This document shows, piece after piece, positions 12,251 through 22,584 of a stretch of DNA of 64,000 bases (the first letter of the stretch is position 1; each line of letters begins with the position of its first letter). The stretch comes from Trichobilharzia regenti (Eukaryota; Platyhelminthes; Trematoda; Strigeidida; Schistosomatidae), in NCBI GenBank assembly GCA_944472135.2, contig OX235270.1, positions 87,119,168 through 87,183,167 on the forward strand, in the 5' to 3' direction. The translations under genes and the position numbers were made by a program. Below the pieces are notes generated by a model, which ran no database searches, was not told where the DNA came from, and saw nothing but the letters and a program-made list of their open reading frames with translations.

Positions 12251-15029
12251 TCCAGACACACAGACAGAATTTATATTCTCCTCGAAACTCACTATGGTCG
12301 AAGTATCACTAATCAGAATCTACTTCCAGTTTGACAGGATATTAGTTCAATGGAATCAAATTTTAATAATGACAGAAAATACTTAGGAAAAATACCATTC
12401 ATGAATAATATTTAGGTATGTTACACAACTTGTATTGTTAAATAATTCAAAAGAGAGAATGTCCTTCGTCGTCTAACTTTAGTCTTTACCAATGGACTAC
12501 TACAAAGTAATCAAAGAAGCTGTAGAAAAACGAACATTTGTGAGTGATTTATTCTACTACCATCATGCTCAATGGAGAAAACATTATTGAGAAGTGCATT
12601 TACCAGCTTATTAGTTAATGTTCAAACATCTTGTCGGTTTAAAAAAGGCTTGTGAGTGGCTATCAGAGTAATCTATCTTTTTTGTGCTAAATCAACGAGG
12701 CATCTAAAGGAACAATTAAATTCAAGTACATTTTTTACCGAATCGTTAAATGTCACATTACGGAAATATTCTGAAAAGTGATAATAAATTTTGTTACTTC
12801 CTCAAATAGACTAGATAAAACACAACGACATATTGTTGAGCTTTTTCATGAAACAAAACAAAAGTGACGTATTTTAAGGTAACCTACTAAGTATTGATTC
12901 TAAATTGGCAATGGTCGCAATATCAGAGCATTTCATCTGCTACATCTGGTCTTGACTGAAGCAGGATATTTATCTCTTGAAATCAATAACTATTACTTTC
13001 ACAAAATAAATCTATGTAACAAATTGGTACCCTTGTAACAACACTCAGTAACTGTCAAATAAACAAACCAACGCTTGTCTCATTACCTTTTTAATTTCGA
13101 AAATAAAAGTGGAAACTTTATTCACATTTTCATAAAAGCCTTATATGTATTTGAAAACAGGTTTCTCAAAATTGAGGCGTGTGTTTCCAGATTATCTGTC
13201 TGTTAGTTTATTAATCTATGTTTCACTACTTTCGTACTCTGAAAATAGGTGAATTTTGAGGAGTTTGATTCTGACGAGCATACAACTATAAGTGCTTTAT
13301 CCTAATATCGTAATTCTTTCCCTAAAATGATCTATCGGCGCTAAGACAGAAGTCTTTACCTAAATGGTTTGACAGTGTTATTATGCGTCGCTATGTAAAA
13401 CAAATAATAATAGGGTTAGCAAACATAATTTATTCTCCTTGAGATACGTCATCTGTGAAATCAACATGCATGGTGTTTACTTCGATTTGGATGAAAAATT
13501 CTTTCAGAATCACGATTATGTAAACTGTTGAATATTTTTATTCACAAACATTCACTCACTGAGACGTTTCCTCTTGAAGACTATCGATTTCCTATAGACT
13601 TCACTGGTAAATAATATTGGTCTAGTACTCGCTAATGCCTTTGTACTAAATAAATTAAAGTATTTTATCGAGTGACTGTGAATGTTGAAAAAAAATTAAG
13701 TAGGCCTTGAAAACACTTACATTCTGACTACCTGTCACTGATGACTGCTCTGTACTGAAAATAAACGCAATCTAGAAAACACTAGTCACTGGACTGAAAC
13801 TTAATTACCAAAAGGCTGACTGCAAACGAAGGCATGACATCCCTCGAAAATTCCTTGATACACAACACTTCCCTAACTGATAACTCTTTCCGGTAAAATC
13901 TGCTATTATAAAGGGAAAAAAATAAGATCAAATTTCGATTTCTTAAACTACTTTTATATGGATTGTTTTCATGCTTGTGAAATCGTGTTGAAGACACGCA
14001 ACATACCTAAACAAAACAATGAATTCTAAACATTCTTGTGAGCAAGTAAATGAGAAAAGGCAAACTAATTTCATTTTCTGGCTTTGAATGCATCAAGCAA
14101 ATATTTCTTTCCTCCAGACAACAAATGCTTGTTTTACAGGATTAAATTGTTTTGCCAGTTTTTCTTCTCAACTTTTCTTCAAATGCTTTGGGAAAAAAAG
14201 GGGGAGAGATGTGGATATTATTTAACTTTCGTGCCCTCTTCAGGTTAAAATAACTTTGAAAATTGTTTAGGATAAAATTGTATATTGCATTCTAGCATAA
14301 ATTTGTATAAATTAGTCTGCAAGGATATGCAGTATAATATTTTTGTCCTAATTGTTTAAAGTCAGATGGTAATTCATAAGTTTACGCAGCAGGGCAAAAT
14401 AAACATTTGTATTGCACAACAGACAAATAGTACAGCTTAGATTTCATTTCATTATTGGTTTTCCGTTACATAACAACACCATGAATTTCCCACAGATTTT
14501 TACCAGCAACCTATCCCATCTGAACTTGGATTTAATTATTCATTACATTTTATTAAGTTAATCTCATCGATGCAGAAACTATCCCATATTAGAAAGCTGT
14601 TTCTTCAAAAATGTTGCTTCTTTTGAAAAAAAAATGAACATCTCCTGGCATCAGCGAAATAATGTTCATTGTAAGTATTCTGAAGCTGTTTGCAATAAAA
14701 GCAAGAAAATATGTGCAACAGAAGAGTTTTACTGTTTTCTGTTATTTAGTTTTGTAGATTTAGAGAAAAATGACGAATTCACGTCGTCCATGTAAAGACT
14801 AGAAAAAATTTTACCCAGAGTGATATTATGATTAAAATAGTAGTGAATAGTTATCGTAAATTGACTAGATTTGTCTTCAGAAGTTATAGATATGTTTCGA
14901 GTCCCTATAAAGGGGAATATTCTCGTTAAATTTGCTATCTCGAAGGGAAATCCTACGATTACATTCTTTCATTCCATGCTAATTACTTTTAGATTCTATC
15001 AGTTTATTTCAGGACTATGCATAATTTCT
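12251..15029. other. 2.8 kb without recognised gene or repeat
   Basis: AT-rich, short frames only (71 codons or fewer). This is one of the longest stretches here with no element I recognise. It could be unique host intergenic or intronic sequence. Confidence 0.45.
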
Positions 15030-15308
15030 GTACACGAATTCCCATCTATAAATTTGAACAAAGACAACAAACACTAGTGTGGAATAACATGGATCCATTT
15101 CACTACGTTGGTTCTCATCACCTGCGTACAACCTATAATATTTAATACAATAAATATAATTATACTTTATTTGATATAATCCACAATGGTCAAAATTTTT
15201 TACTGATATTAATACAAATTTAGTATAGATTTCATCACCATGAATCATTTCCCCGTCAAAGATTGTTATAAAAAGGTTATAATGAGACGAAAATATAAGG
15301 ACAATAAG
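15030..15308 (+). repeat. left arm of an inverted repeat pair (with 16118-16348)
   Basis: The arm contains TAGTGTGGAATAACATGGAT, GTTGGTTCTCATCA and TAGTATAGATTTCATCA, whose reverse complements appear in order at 16118-16348. Similarity by eye is high but imperfect. This arm carries an extra insert of about 58 bp (15151-15208) absent from the other arm. The repeat encodes nothing recognisable. Confidence 0.8.
15151..15208 (+). mobile_element. short insertion of the 48-bp tail module
   Basis: Bases 15161-15209 match the module also present at 38131-38179 and, inverted, at 43099-43145: a core around ACTTTATTTGAT, CCACAATG and TTTTTACTGA. Here it is flanked by the 9-bp direct repeat TTAATACAA (15142-15150 and 15209-15217). 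It is missing from the paired arm near 16.23 kb, which fits a small retroposed insertion, although the paired arm also differs by about 15 bp at the junction. Confidence 0.6.
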
Positions 15309-15684
15309 TCTGTCTAAAATTAATGAAAATGATGATACCAGAAGAAAAAGATTTACTAAGGGTGAAGTTACCAGAATAATCGCAAGACGGATTACTTTTG
15401 AACATACAGGTCAAGTTCCTGTCATTTTACTGTGATAGCTTCAGCAAACCGGAGAAGACTTGGGTTGTTGCGTCTGTTAACAATTGTAAATGTTCCCATA
15501 GCGTCCATTCAGTGTCATGTGTCTATCGGGTGTTTGGTAACTGACAAACGCAAACCATTCAGTCTCTTTACACATGAATTCATATCCACACTTGAAGTTA
15601 ACATATGACGGGTGCTTATCGGTTTTCGACTGCCCCAACGAGCAGGATTTTCGGAGTTAGAGACTAGTATTGCTGCCTGATACA

Positions 15685-15875
15685 TTTTTTTTTAATTTTT
15701 GATTACAGCTTAACTCCACACCATATTTTTGGTACAAGTGTGGAATTTTCAGCGTGGATATCGGTAGCCCGAAATTCGCGGGCCGACCATAGATATCAGG
15801 TGTGCATCGGGGTGGACTCGAACCCCGGACCATGTGCATGGTCGACGAGAGTCCTAACCACTGTGCCACCGACGC
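15685..15875 (-). mobile_element. tRNA-headed SINE, family 2, solo copy
   Basis: Read on the minus strand, the element starts with a tRNA-Gly-like head (GCGTCGGTGGCACAGTGG, later GGTTCGAGTCC as box B). It continues with a body containing GATATCTATGGTCGGC and CTGTAATCAAAAATT, and ends in an A-rich tail (T run at 15685-15694 on the plus strand). The body differs from family 1. The same body occurs at 44885-45070 and, truncated, at 16528-16600, where it runs straight into a LINE fragment. I did not find a convincing target-site duplication. Confidence 0.8.
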
Positions 15876-16117
15876 ACATCCTGGTCAGTGATGTACTTAA
15901 ACTTCTACTTATTTTTCTCATAATATTTTTAGATTTGATGTCAAGTGGAATGAAAACCAGTTTCTTCCTGATCGAAACCACAACTGTAACTACATTTGTG
16001 TGCACCGGATTTCGATTTTCCAAGCTTATGAGTTGTAAACACTATTTTTATCATTGCTGATTACTCTGTTTTCCGACTTATCACCACCCTAATAACAAAT
16101 ATATATATGCGATTTGG

Positions 16118-16348
16118 GATAAGCTTATCATCTTTATATTTGCGTCTCATCATAACTTTCTTATGACAATCCTTGATGGCTAACTGATTCATGATGATGA
16201 AATCTATACTAAATTTGTATTACAACTGGTTTTATTCAATATTATAGGTTGTGCGCAGATGATGAGAACCAACGAAGTTAAATGGATCCATGTTATTCCA
16301 CACTAATGTTTGTTATGTTCGAGTCAAATTATTTCCATCATGGAAAAC
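16118..16348 (-). repeat. right arm of the inverted repeat pair (with 15030-15308)
   Basis: Reverse complement of the left arm, without the 58-bp insert. Key blocks are GATGATGAAATCTATAC, GATGAGAACCAACGAAG and ATGGATCCATGTTATTCC. Confidence 0.8.
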
Positions 16349-16527
16349 AGATTTGCTGGAAAATTTGTATATAAAAAGTATTTCTTGTTTCAATGTTAAC
16401 AATAACAATAACTTCCTGTTCTATTTGAAGGTAAGGAGAATAAAGCGACGAAATAAAAAGCTGAATTTAAGCAACACCTGATGGCAAAATTGTAATCTTA
16501 AGGTCTTTTATTAAATAAGCTATTGAA

Positions 16528-16600
16528 ACTTCCATACTTATACCAAAAATACAGTGTGGAATCAAGCTGTAATCAAAAGTAGAAAAAGTAAATAGCTTTC
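16528..16600 (+). repeat. SINE family 2 body remnant fused to a LINE fragment
   Basis: Contains GTGTGGAATCAAGCTG followed by TAATCAAAAGTAG, the end of the SINE-2 body in the same sense as the LINE that follows. The tRNA head is missing here but present in the inverted copy at 44.9-45.07 kb, so this copy is 5'-truncated relative to that one. Confidence 0.75.
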
Positions 16601-17335
16601 TGTTGGACATCAAAAAGTGGCCTAAGTCAAATGGTCTTATATTAAATCCTTCCAAATGTCAGGCAGTTAACTTTACTTTCAAGCATCGACGTGACGTACA
16701 TGAACTGGTTAGTTCCCATGACGCCTGTGGCATAGATGGCAATGAAGTTGAAACCAAGTCAAGCATTAAATACCTTCGATTAGTTCTTTCCTCTGACCTT
16801 TCATGGTCATCCCACATCTTATCAATCTCTAAGAAAATCTTTCGTCTTACCTTCTACATTGAAAAGTTTAGACAATCAGGTATCAACCAACCTTTACTTC
16901 TGCAGTTTGTAAACTCCTGTATTTTACCAATTGTACTCTATTGCTGTCCATTAATCTTTCCTGGGCTTCTCAAAAAGACTGTTTCATATTACGAAGGGTA
17001 TTAAATGCTGTGAGTCGGGCTTGTGGTCTGCCACTGCTTGAGCTTGCCAATATTATAGTCGAGAGACACATAAATTCCTGTACAAAATGGGCAAAGACCG
17101 TACTGTCAGACCCCCTGTACCCTCTTTATTCACAACTATCCCCTTGCTTCTCATCAGGTAGGACGAGAAGTCAATATAAGAAGTTATATGCTCGAACCAC
17201 TAAGTACAAAAATTTTACAATACCGTATTTAGCCCGTATTTTATGTGATGAAGACAGTGTTAGACGTGAAACTTATAAGTTGCTATGCAATTGGCAAAGT
17301 GAATCGACCCTTTCATCGTTCATCTTTCTGTAATT
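16601..17335 (+). mobile_element. CR1/Jockey-type LINE, reverse transcriptase C-terminal fragment
   Basis: Two overlapping frames (16603-17004 and the tail of 16941-17333) give one protein broken by a frameshift near 16.99 kb. It starts KWPKSNGLILNPSKCQAVNF, the region just after the catalytic box in CR1/Jockey RTs. It continues IKYLRLVLSSDLSWSSHI (thumb, consensus KFLGV...LSW..H) and LLLQFVNSCILPIVLY, then a C-terminal tail ending YKLLCNW. The catalytic box, the upstream palm and the endonuclease are absent. The family is known in schistosomes (SR1-like); the exact family is not determined. The fragment is joined upstream to a SINE-2 body and is duplicated inverted at 44.16-44.88 kb. Confidence 0.85.
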
Positions 17336-18218
17336 TTATGGTGTCACCGTTTCTATCGTTTAATTATAACTATGCTATTTTATTTTAGTCGTTATTACTA
17401 TTATTACTAAAATCTTATACTTTATGCATATTTTTCTCCTTATCGCATACTGTAATTTCCTACATAACTGCTATAACTACGTTTTGTTATTATTATTATT
17501 ATGTAATGTTTATTTTTTGTCGTTTTTGAGTAAATTAAATGCAATAATGTACTGAATGCTGAAAATTCCTTGCGGTATCATTAGTACTGTTTTTGGAATA
17601 AAGCAAAAAATTAGTGTTATTATTAGTAGTAGTAGTAATCCTTTTAGAATTCAACAGTTTATTTTCAACACAATAAGAATAATTTTCGATGACATTAAAC
17701 CGCTAGTTTATCGAAATTCAACACTGATTCCTTTTTCTTTCCTGATAAATGAAGTATTCATACACACCAACACTAATGACGTAACCATCTGGCTAAAATT
17801 AGATCATACTTTATTTATTCATAAAGCTGAATCAAATTACGTGGGACAAAACGTCCTATTTAATTAATAACAATTTAAAAATAATCCAACTTATACGTTA
17901 CTTCGATGGCATCGATAAAAATATTCAAAGAGTAGCGTTATTCATTTCCACTTTGAATAAAATACTAATGCTTTATTTCTTGTGAATAACTGTCAACTGA
18001 TGCATTTTTATTCAGAACTATTTACAGGTTGAATGTCGGATGGTAGCAGTCAATTTCTGGTAGCTTGATGAAATTACTAGTTAAATTAATAATCCCCGTT
18101 CAGACACAAAAACAAAGAATTCAGCAAGGAAAATTCTCTTCTCGACGATTTCATTCACATAGCTGTACAATCGTATGTATTTATATCAATTAAAATTGAC
18201 AATAACAATCACTTTCTT

Positions 18219-18221
<3 letters not shown>
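17336..18221 (+). repeat. 3' region of the SINE-LINE composite
   Basis: Non-coding AT-rich tail following the LINE fragment, with ATT/TTA runs near 17.4-17.5 kb and 17.6 kb. It is reproduced inverted at about 43.26-44.16 kb. A 103-codon frame (17556-17867) is shared with the inverted copy (43605-43919), but its low complexity and lack of any recognisable domain argue that it is a by-product of duplication and not a gene. Confidence 0.7.

Positions 18222-18251
<30 letters not shown>
18222..18251. repeat. (AT)15 microsatellite
   Basis: Thirty bases of AT. The equivalent tract in the inverted duplicate (43028-43079) has 52 bases. Confidence 0.95.
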
Positions 18252-18254
<3 letters not shown>

Positions 18255-18640
18255 TCTGTTGAAGTTTGAAGGTGAGTGAACACACATTAAAGTGCGATAT
18301 TATTGGTGTGCATATGATTATGAGTCACTATTGATTGATAAGATATATGAATGGTTAACTAAGTAAGTAGAGGTCAACCTGAAGTTCAATAGACATGTGT
18401 GAAATAGACATGTGGAAAATAAAGTACATTCGGAAATGTGAATATAATATGATGGAGGCAGAGGATGAGCTGAAAGAAAGATAAGCTCATGGTGAAAACC
18501 CCCATACAATTAAACAAAATCCCCACAAAACCAATACTTGTAAATAGTATTAGTCAAAGTAGTAGGCTACATAAATTGTTAGACTATGATAACATAAAGT
18601 GAAATAAAATAAAAAGTGAAACATGGAATTAAAAAGGATA
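18252..18640. repeat. outer part of the inverted duplication, with a hammerhead-SINE tail inserted
   Basis: 18252-18465 and 18545-18640 are the reverse complement of 42690-43027. Between them, about 18468-18545, this copy has extra sequence containing AGCTCATGGTGAAAACC and ACAAAACCAATACTTGTAAA. This matches the tail of the hammerhead SINE at 21.2 kb. The insertion is therefore a SINE remnant that arrived after duplication, or was lost from the other copy. Confidence 0.75.
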
Positions 18641-18890
18641 ATAAAATTTTTGTGTGAATTCCATAGTAAAATCAAAACCATGGTGACGAAAGAGATCATA
18701 CAAACCGTTTTTGTACACAACATTCTGGCCTTATGGTATGTATTGGCAAAGTCTCTAGCATACAAAGCAAATTCACTCGTGTCCCTTTCGGAAAACAACC
18801 TCAAACTTTGTAGACTATATTCAACGATGTGTCAGATGCTGCATGATCAGTATCTACAATATGTTACAATATCGATGAATCAATACCTAC
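18621..18890. repeat. direct repeat unit A (with 19150-19412)
   Basis: Matches 19150-19412 at roughly 80 percent by eye: shared blocks include CATGGAATTAA, GTTTTTGTACACAA, GATGTGTCAGAT and CAGTATCTACAA. The two units bracket a PLE endonuclease remnant. Confidence 0.8.
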
Positions 18891-19165
18891 GCATTCTCCT
18901 TTGCTCAACCAAACTGGGAGGGACGCGGTGAGAGATGTCTGTCGACGAACACCTATGCAAGAGCAAATTAATATATAAACACATGGTATCAGAGGTAACA
19001 TTTCTTTGACATTAAGGTACACCATTGGACGACTACAATAGGTTATTCGTAAAGTGGCAACAAAGAACGTTTTTCTCAGTGATCTCGTCAGACGAATTTT
19101 ATGTACTTCACTTGCAGTGTCACCCCTAATTTCTAAGTTCAGGTGGAACATGGAATTAAGAAGCA
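18891..19165 (-). mobile_element. Penelope-like element, RT end / GIY-YIG endonuclease remnant
   Basis: The minus-strand frame 19166-18864 reads NLEIRGDTASEVHKIRLTRS, then LRKTFFVATLRITYCSRPMV, then CVYILICSC and WLSKGE. In Penelope-like elements this order marks the end of the RT domain, followed by the start of the GIY-YIG nuclease (consensus Y.F.CSCGA.YIGRT). The YIG block is already damaged here (IGVRRQT). A fragment only; the RT catalytic box is not adjacent. Related fragments are at 22.6 kb, 42.0 kb and 51.4 kb. Confidence 0.75.
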
Positions 19166-19412
19166 TAACAAAGTTGCTATGTCAATTACATAGTAAAATA
19201 GAGACCATAGTAATGAAAGAGATCTGGCAAATTGTTTTTGTACACAAAATTCTGGCTTTATGTTATGCATTGCCAAAGCCTCTGCTAAACACAGCAAGTG
19301 CATTCATGTCCCGTTTGAAAATCATTCTCCTACTTTGTGCACGCTATTAAAGGATGTGTCAGATTCTGCATGGTCAGTATCTACAACATCTTGCAATATC
19401 GATGAATTATTA
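19150..19412. repeat. direct repeat unit B (with 18621-18890)
   Basis: Second copy of the repeat. Placing PLE coding sequence between two like-oriented repeats recalls the pseudo-LTR arrangement of Penelope-like elements, but a simple tandem duplication would look the same. Confidence 0.75.
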
Positions 19413-20821
19413 GTATTATGCAATTCACTGAATGGACATAAAAATTTGGGCGAGTCAACAAATAGCCAAACGTTGAATGTTAAATAATATCTTTGAATTC
19501 ACTCAGCTCCGATATGACACAATCTTATAATTTACAAAATCATAGTTTTTTGCTGGTGACTAGCTTTGATAAATATGTAATTTAAATATGAAATGATTCT
19601 TGCTTAAATTCTTTAGGAATTACTACTTTATTTACAGACAGCAACATGTATTTTCGAGTATGCCCAGTGAGGTTATAATTCTGCCTATGGATTTTCAGAA
19701 TCTTTGAGTAGTAGTGTTCATGGTTCATGGTGATGTTGAGGTGATGCTGTCAGTCTTTTATACCGCATTTTAGAACTTCATTTAATAAAACTCAGAAGGA
19801 TGTATAACTTCATATATGTAAACCTTAGATATTATGACAGCAATTAATTCCAGATTAGTTTGCTTATTGCATGCATTAATCAGTGAAACATTACTATTTA
19901 CTAGACGACATCTATAACAAAATTGATTTCCCACTTGTTATATTCCCCTTCACCACTTGTCATATGAATCACAAGATTTGTTGGATATCCGGAGTAGGTG
20001 ATGAATAAATTCCTAATAAATGAGCTATTAGTTGACTTCATATAAACACACTTCTTATCACTTCCCATCTCCACGCACCTCTATTAGACTTTAGGACTCT
20101 CTTACCTAATTTGAGTACGCTATTCTTGTTGTGTTGCGCTAATGGGAAAAAACGAATACGTAAATCTTCTAAGTGTAATTCAGATAAAATTCAAAAGGGC
20201 CACCTGTGCGTTAATTAAAACACAGTTAAACTTTGTTCATTCTGACCTGTTTGTAATATAAATTGTCGTAAAGAATTCGCAATGTGCCATCCTGTGCATA
20301 GTAAAAGATAGGGTGATTAGTCTCCCACTCACCAATTTGCGATTCTTTATCAGTCAACTGCATAACCTTTTATTTTGTTTTACTCACTCACTCACCCAAT
20401 TTTTCTGGGCGGTATGCGATTTGGTAATGTAGTATGAGATATGTTTTTCTTGTATTCCATATTGCTTGTTGTGCAACTGCTGAACACTCTGTGTAATACT
20501 CCATATAATTTGACAGTGGTTTGAGTCATTAGCTGCACCGTTCATCCTTTTTGTAATTTGCAGCCATTACTATATTGTTGTGTGAAAACAGAGAGTGGTC
20601 ACACTTTACTTCCACATTAATTAATTCATTACACACATCACACAGTGAAACAGCATTCGTTAATGGATGACTTTCCGAGCAAACATATTAATTCTTAGAG
20701 TTTCAAACGTCTCCCACCCTATTGAGTGGTTGTGTGTTAATGCATGCAGTGCAATCACGGAGCTTTTATCTAAATTATTTATCTTTTCAGGGTGAGCTAT
20801 TCTTACCTTAACTAAATTCCT
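19413..20821. other. No gene; contains a small PLE-associated module near 20.6-20.76 kb
   Basis: Most of this stretch is unassigned. Around 20.61-20.68 kb a block (CACACAGTGAAACAGCATT) recurs directly at about 22.4 kb. A block at 20.69-20.76 kb is roughly inverted at 21.83-21.90 kb, suggesting nested, rearranged element ends. Confidence 0.4.
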
Positions 20822-21258
20822 ATGTGATTGAATGGAGGATTTGATCATGAGCTGACATCAGTTAGTGAACCATTGGAAAACCTTCAGGAAGTACTCGACA
20901 GCTGTTTCGTCCTAGTTTGGGACTCTTCACCAGTACGCACCCACCGGGATTCGAACCCAGGACCTTCTGGTTACAAGCTCGTAAGCCATTGAGCCACTGG
21001 GACCCGATCGAATGGCCCATGAATTCTAACTTCTACCAGTTCACGACATGACGCCACGATTTCGTAATGTCTTCTTCGATGAGTTACTGCCCCATCTTCA
21101 ACCTGCTGTACCGTAGTGGTCACTAGAACCCCAGTTAACTGCCTGAATAGGGCCATTCTCTAGTGAGCGTCAGGTTTTCCAGTGGTTCTCTGACTGATGT
21201 CAGCTCATGATGAAATCCTCCATACAATCAAACAAAATCCCTACAAAACCAATACTTG
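20822..21258 (-). mobile_element. hammerhead SINE (Sm-alpha type) with inverted 3'-end fragment attached
   Basis: On the minus strand this holds the full layout: a tRNA-like head (GGTCCTGGGTTCGAATCCCG with box B), then a hammerhead module, then the 3' end ACTGATGTCAGCTCATGAT. On the other side of its 5' end, 21162-21258, lies a second copy of the same 3' end on the plus strand. The locus is therefore a head-to-head partial dimer flanked by near-perfect inverted repeats of about 58 bp. Schistosome SINEs of this organisation are known to be transcribed and, when intact, self-cleaving. Confidence 0.8.
20889..20937 (-). ncRNA. hammerhead ribozyme module, type I, core altered
   Basis: Read on the minus strand: stem I GTACTG, core GTGAAGA, stem II GTCC/GGAC, GAAA, a short helix III (CAGCTG), triplet GTC, and returning stem I GAGTAC. 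Conserved cores have CTGANGA; this copy has G in place of the first C (C3). The C3-G8 pair is needed for catalysis, so it should be inactive or very slow. Confidence 0.7.
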
Positions 21259-22090
21259 TAAATTCTTATGTTCCAACAATCTGATTACCCCGACCTACTA
21301 GTATGACTCATGTAGTTGAAATCACAGTCATTGCAAGGTATTTTGTAAATTATATTATTTTGTCTAATTGGGTCAACCGACAGGGTCCTTTAACCTACAC
21401 AGCTTGTCCCTGAGTGAGTTTGTAGGTTTAAATGCCACCTCTCTAATTCCTACGTAGGATCTCAGATGTCCCCTCCTTGTATGGTATAACTGTAGATGCC
21501 TTATATTCTCTCTTATTTATGCTATCATTATTAGTTTCGCCATTATTTTTATTTTGCTTTTGACCTTTTTGATATTCCTAATGAATTTTACAGGATAGTT
21601 AATTGACACCAACGCCTCTTCTATCTCTTTCATTTTATCGTTTAGGTTTTTTTGTGCTACTTAGTGCTATGGCTCAGTTTGTTAAACACTTCACTTAGCC
21701 TGCCTACCTTAAATTCTATTCTTTAGTTGAATGCCACTTAATTTATTTTTCACCTCATATGAATTAGTTAGTCTAGAGTTTGAACAATTTCTAGTGGGGT
21801 GTAATATTACGGCAAAGTGTTTTGATAATTCATATGTGGGATATTGCATTAACACACAACCACACAATAAAATGGGGGAGGGTTTAAATTCTAAGAAATG
21901 ACACAGGCAGGTGGGGAGAGAGGTTGATTACTGAATCCTTGTTCATCGAGTCTACACCCAGTTCATGCAATAGGTATGACTCATCACTCATACCGGAAAT
22001 ATGGAAAATACTACTACCAATCAAATCAAGCGATGAAAAGTAATGGAATTATATAAATCAAGTTAGAAAGTTGTGTGAGTACTTTGATAT
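21259..22090. other. No gene recognised
   Basis: AT-rich, unassigned. The end near 21.9-22.09 kb (GGGGAGAGAGGTTGATTACT) recurs directly at about 55.71 kb, so it is part of a dispersed repeat. Confidence 0.4.
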
Positions 22091-22450
22091 GATTTTGAGT
22101 GATAAAGTGTGCTTGAAACGTCATCAGTGAATATTACTGTATAACACTGTGACTTTATCAGAATGAATTTTCATCCACAATGGAATTAAAATCTACCACA
22201 ATGCTCAAGTTCTATTTCTTATATCAAACAACTAGATTTACTTACTGCCACACTGCTGAAACTTTACAAACATATTTATGGACCATTTTTACTTTGAATT
22301 ATTCTGTCGTTAATATAGCTTCAGGAACTTTACAGCTGATGATAGCTGGTAAGATAAATTGACGTTGTTTTCTACTGCAGTTTATAATTCATTGCATACA
22401 TCACACAGTAAAACAGTATTAGTTCCTGGATTACTTTTCGAAAATCATCG
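22091..22450. repeat. dispersed module containing GAAACGTCATCAG
   Basis: Includes TTGAAACGTCATCAGT, also seen near 27.55 kb and, varied, at 55.92 kb, plus the CACACAGTAAAACAGTATTA block shared with 20.65 kb. GAAACGTC-type motifs are typical of Penelope-like element termini. I cannot define exact ends. Confidence 0.5.
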
Positions 22451-22584
22451 AATAATTCATGATATCAGTTGACAGAAAGTTCAGCGGAACTTTTACAAGC
22501 TATAAGCAGTTGATGAGAAGCCAACGAAATAAATCATGGAAACACATTATTCTGCATAAACCATTGTTGTTATTGCCTAGTTCA

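Noticed and set aside
17556..17867. 103-codon frame conserved in the inverted copy (43605-43919).
   Set aside because: It lies in the non-coding 3' region of the LINE composite, includes simple repeats, and differs by repeat-length changes; no domain is visible.
18623..19350. Two homologous plus-strand frames of about 100 codons as a tandem protein family.
   Set aside because: The coding signal on this stretch is the minus-strand PLE remnant; the plus-strand frames overlap it, and the similarity comes from a DNA-level direct repeat.
22091..22160. CRISPR-like or regulatory meaning of the repeated GAAACGTCATCAG motif at 22.1, 27.5 and 55.9 kb.
   Set aside because: Copies are widely spaced and embedded in longer similar sequence, as expected for retroelement ends.
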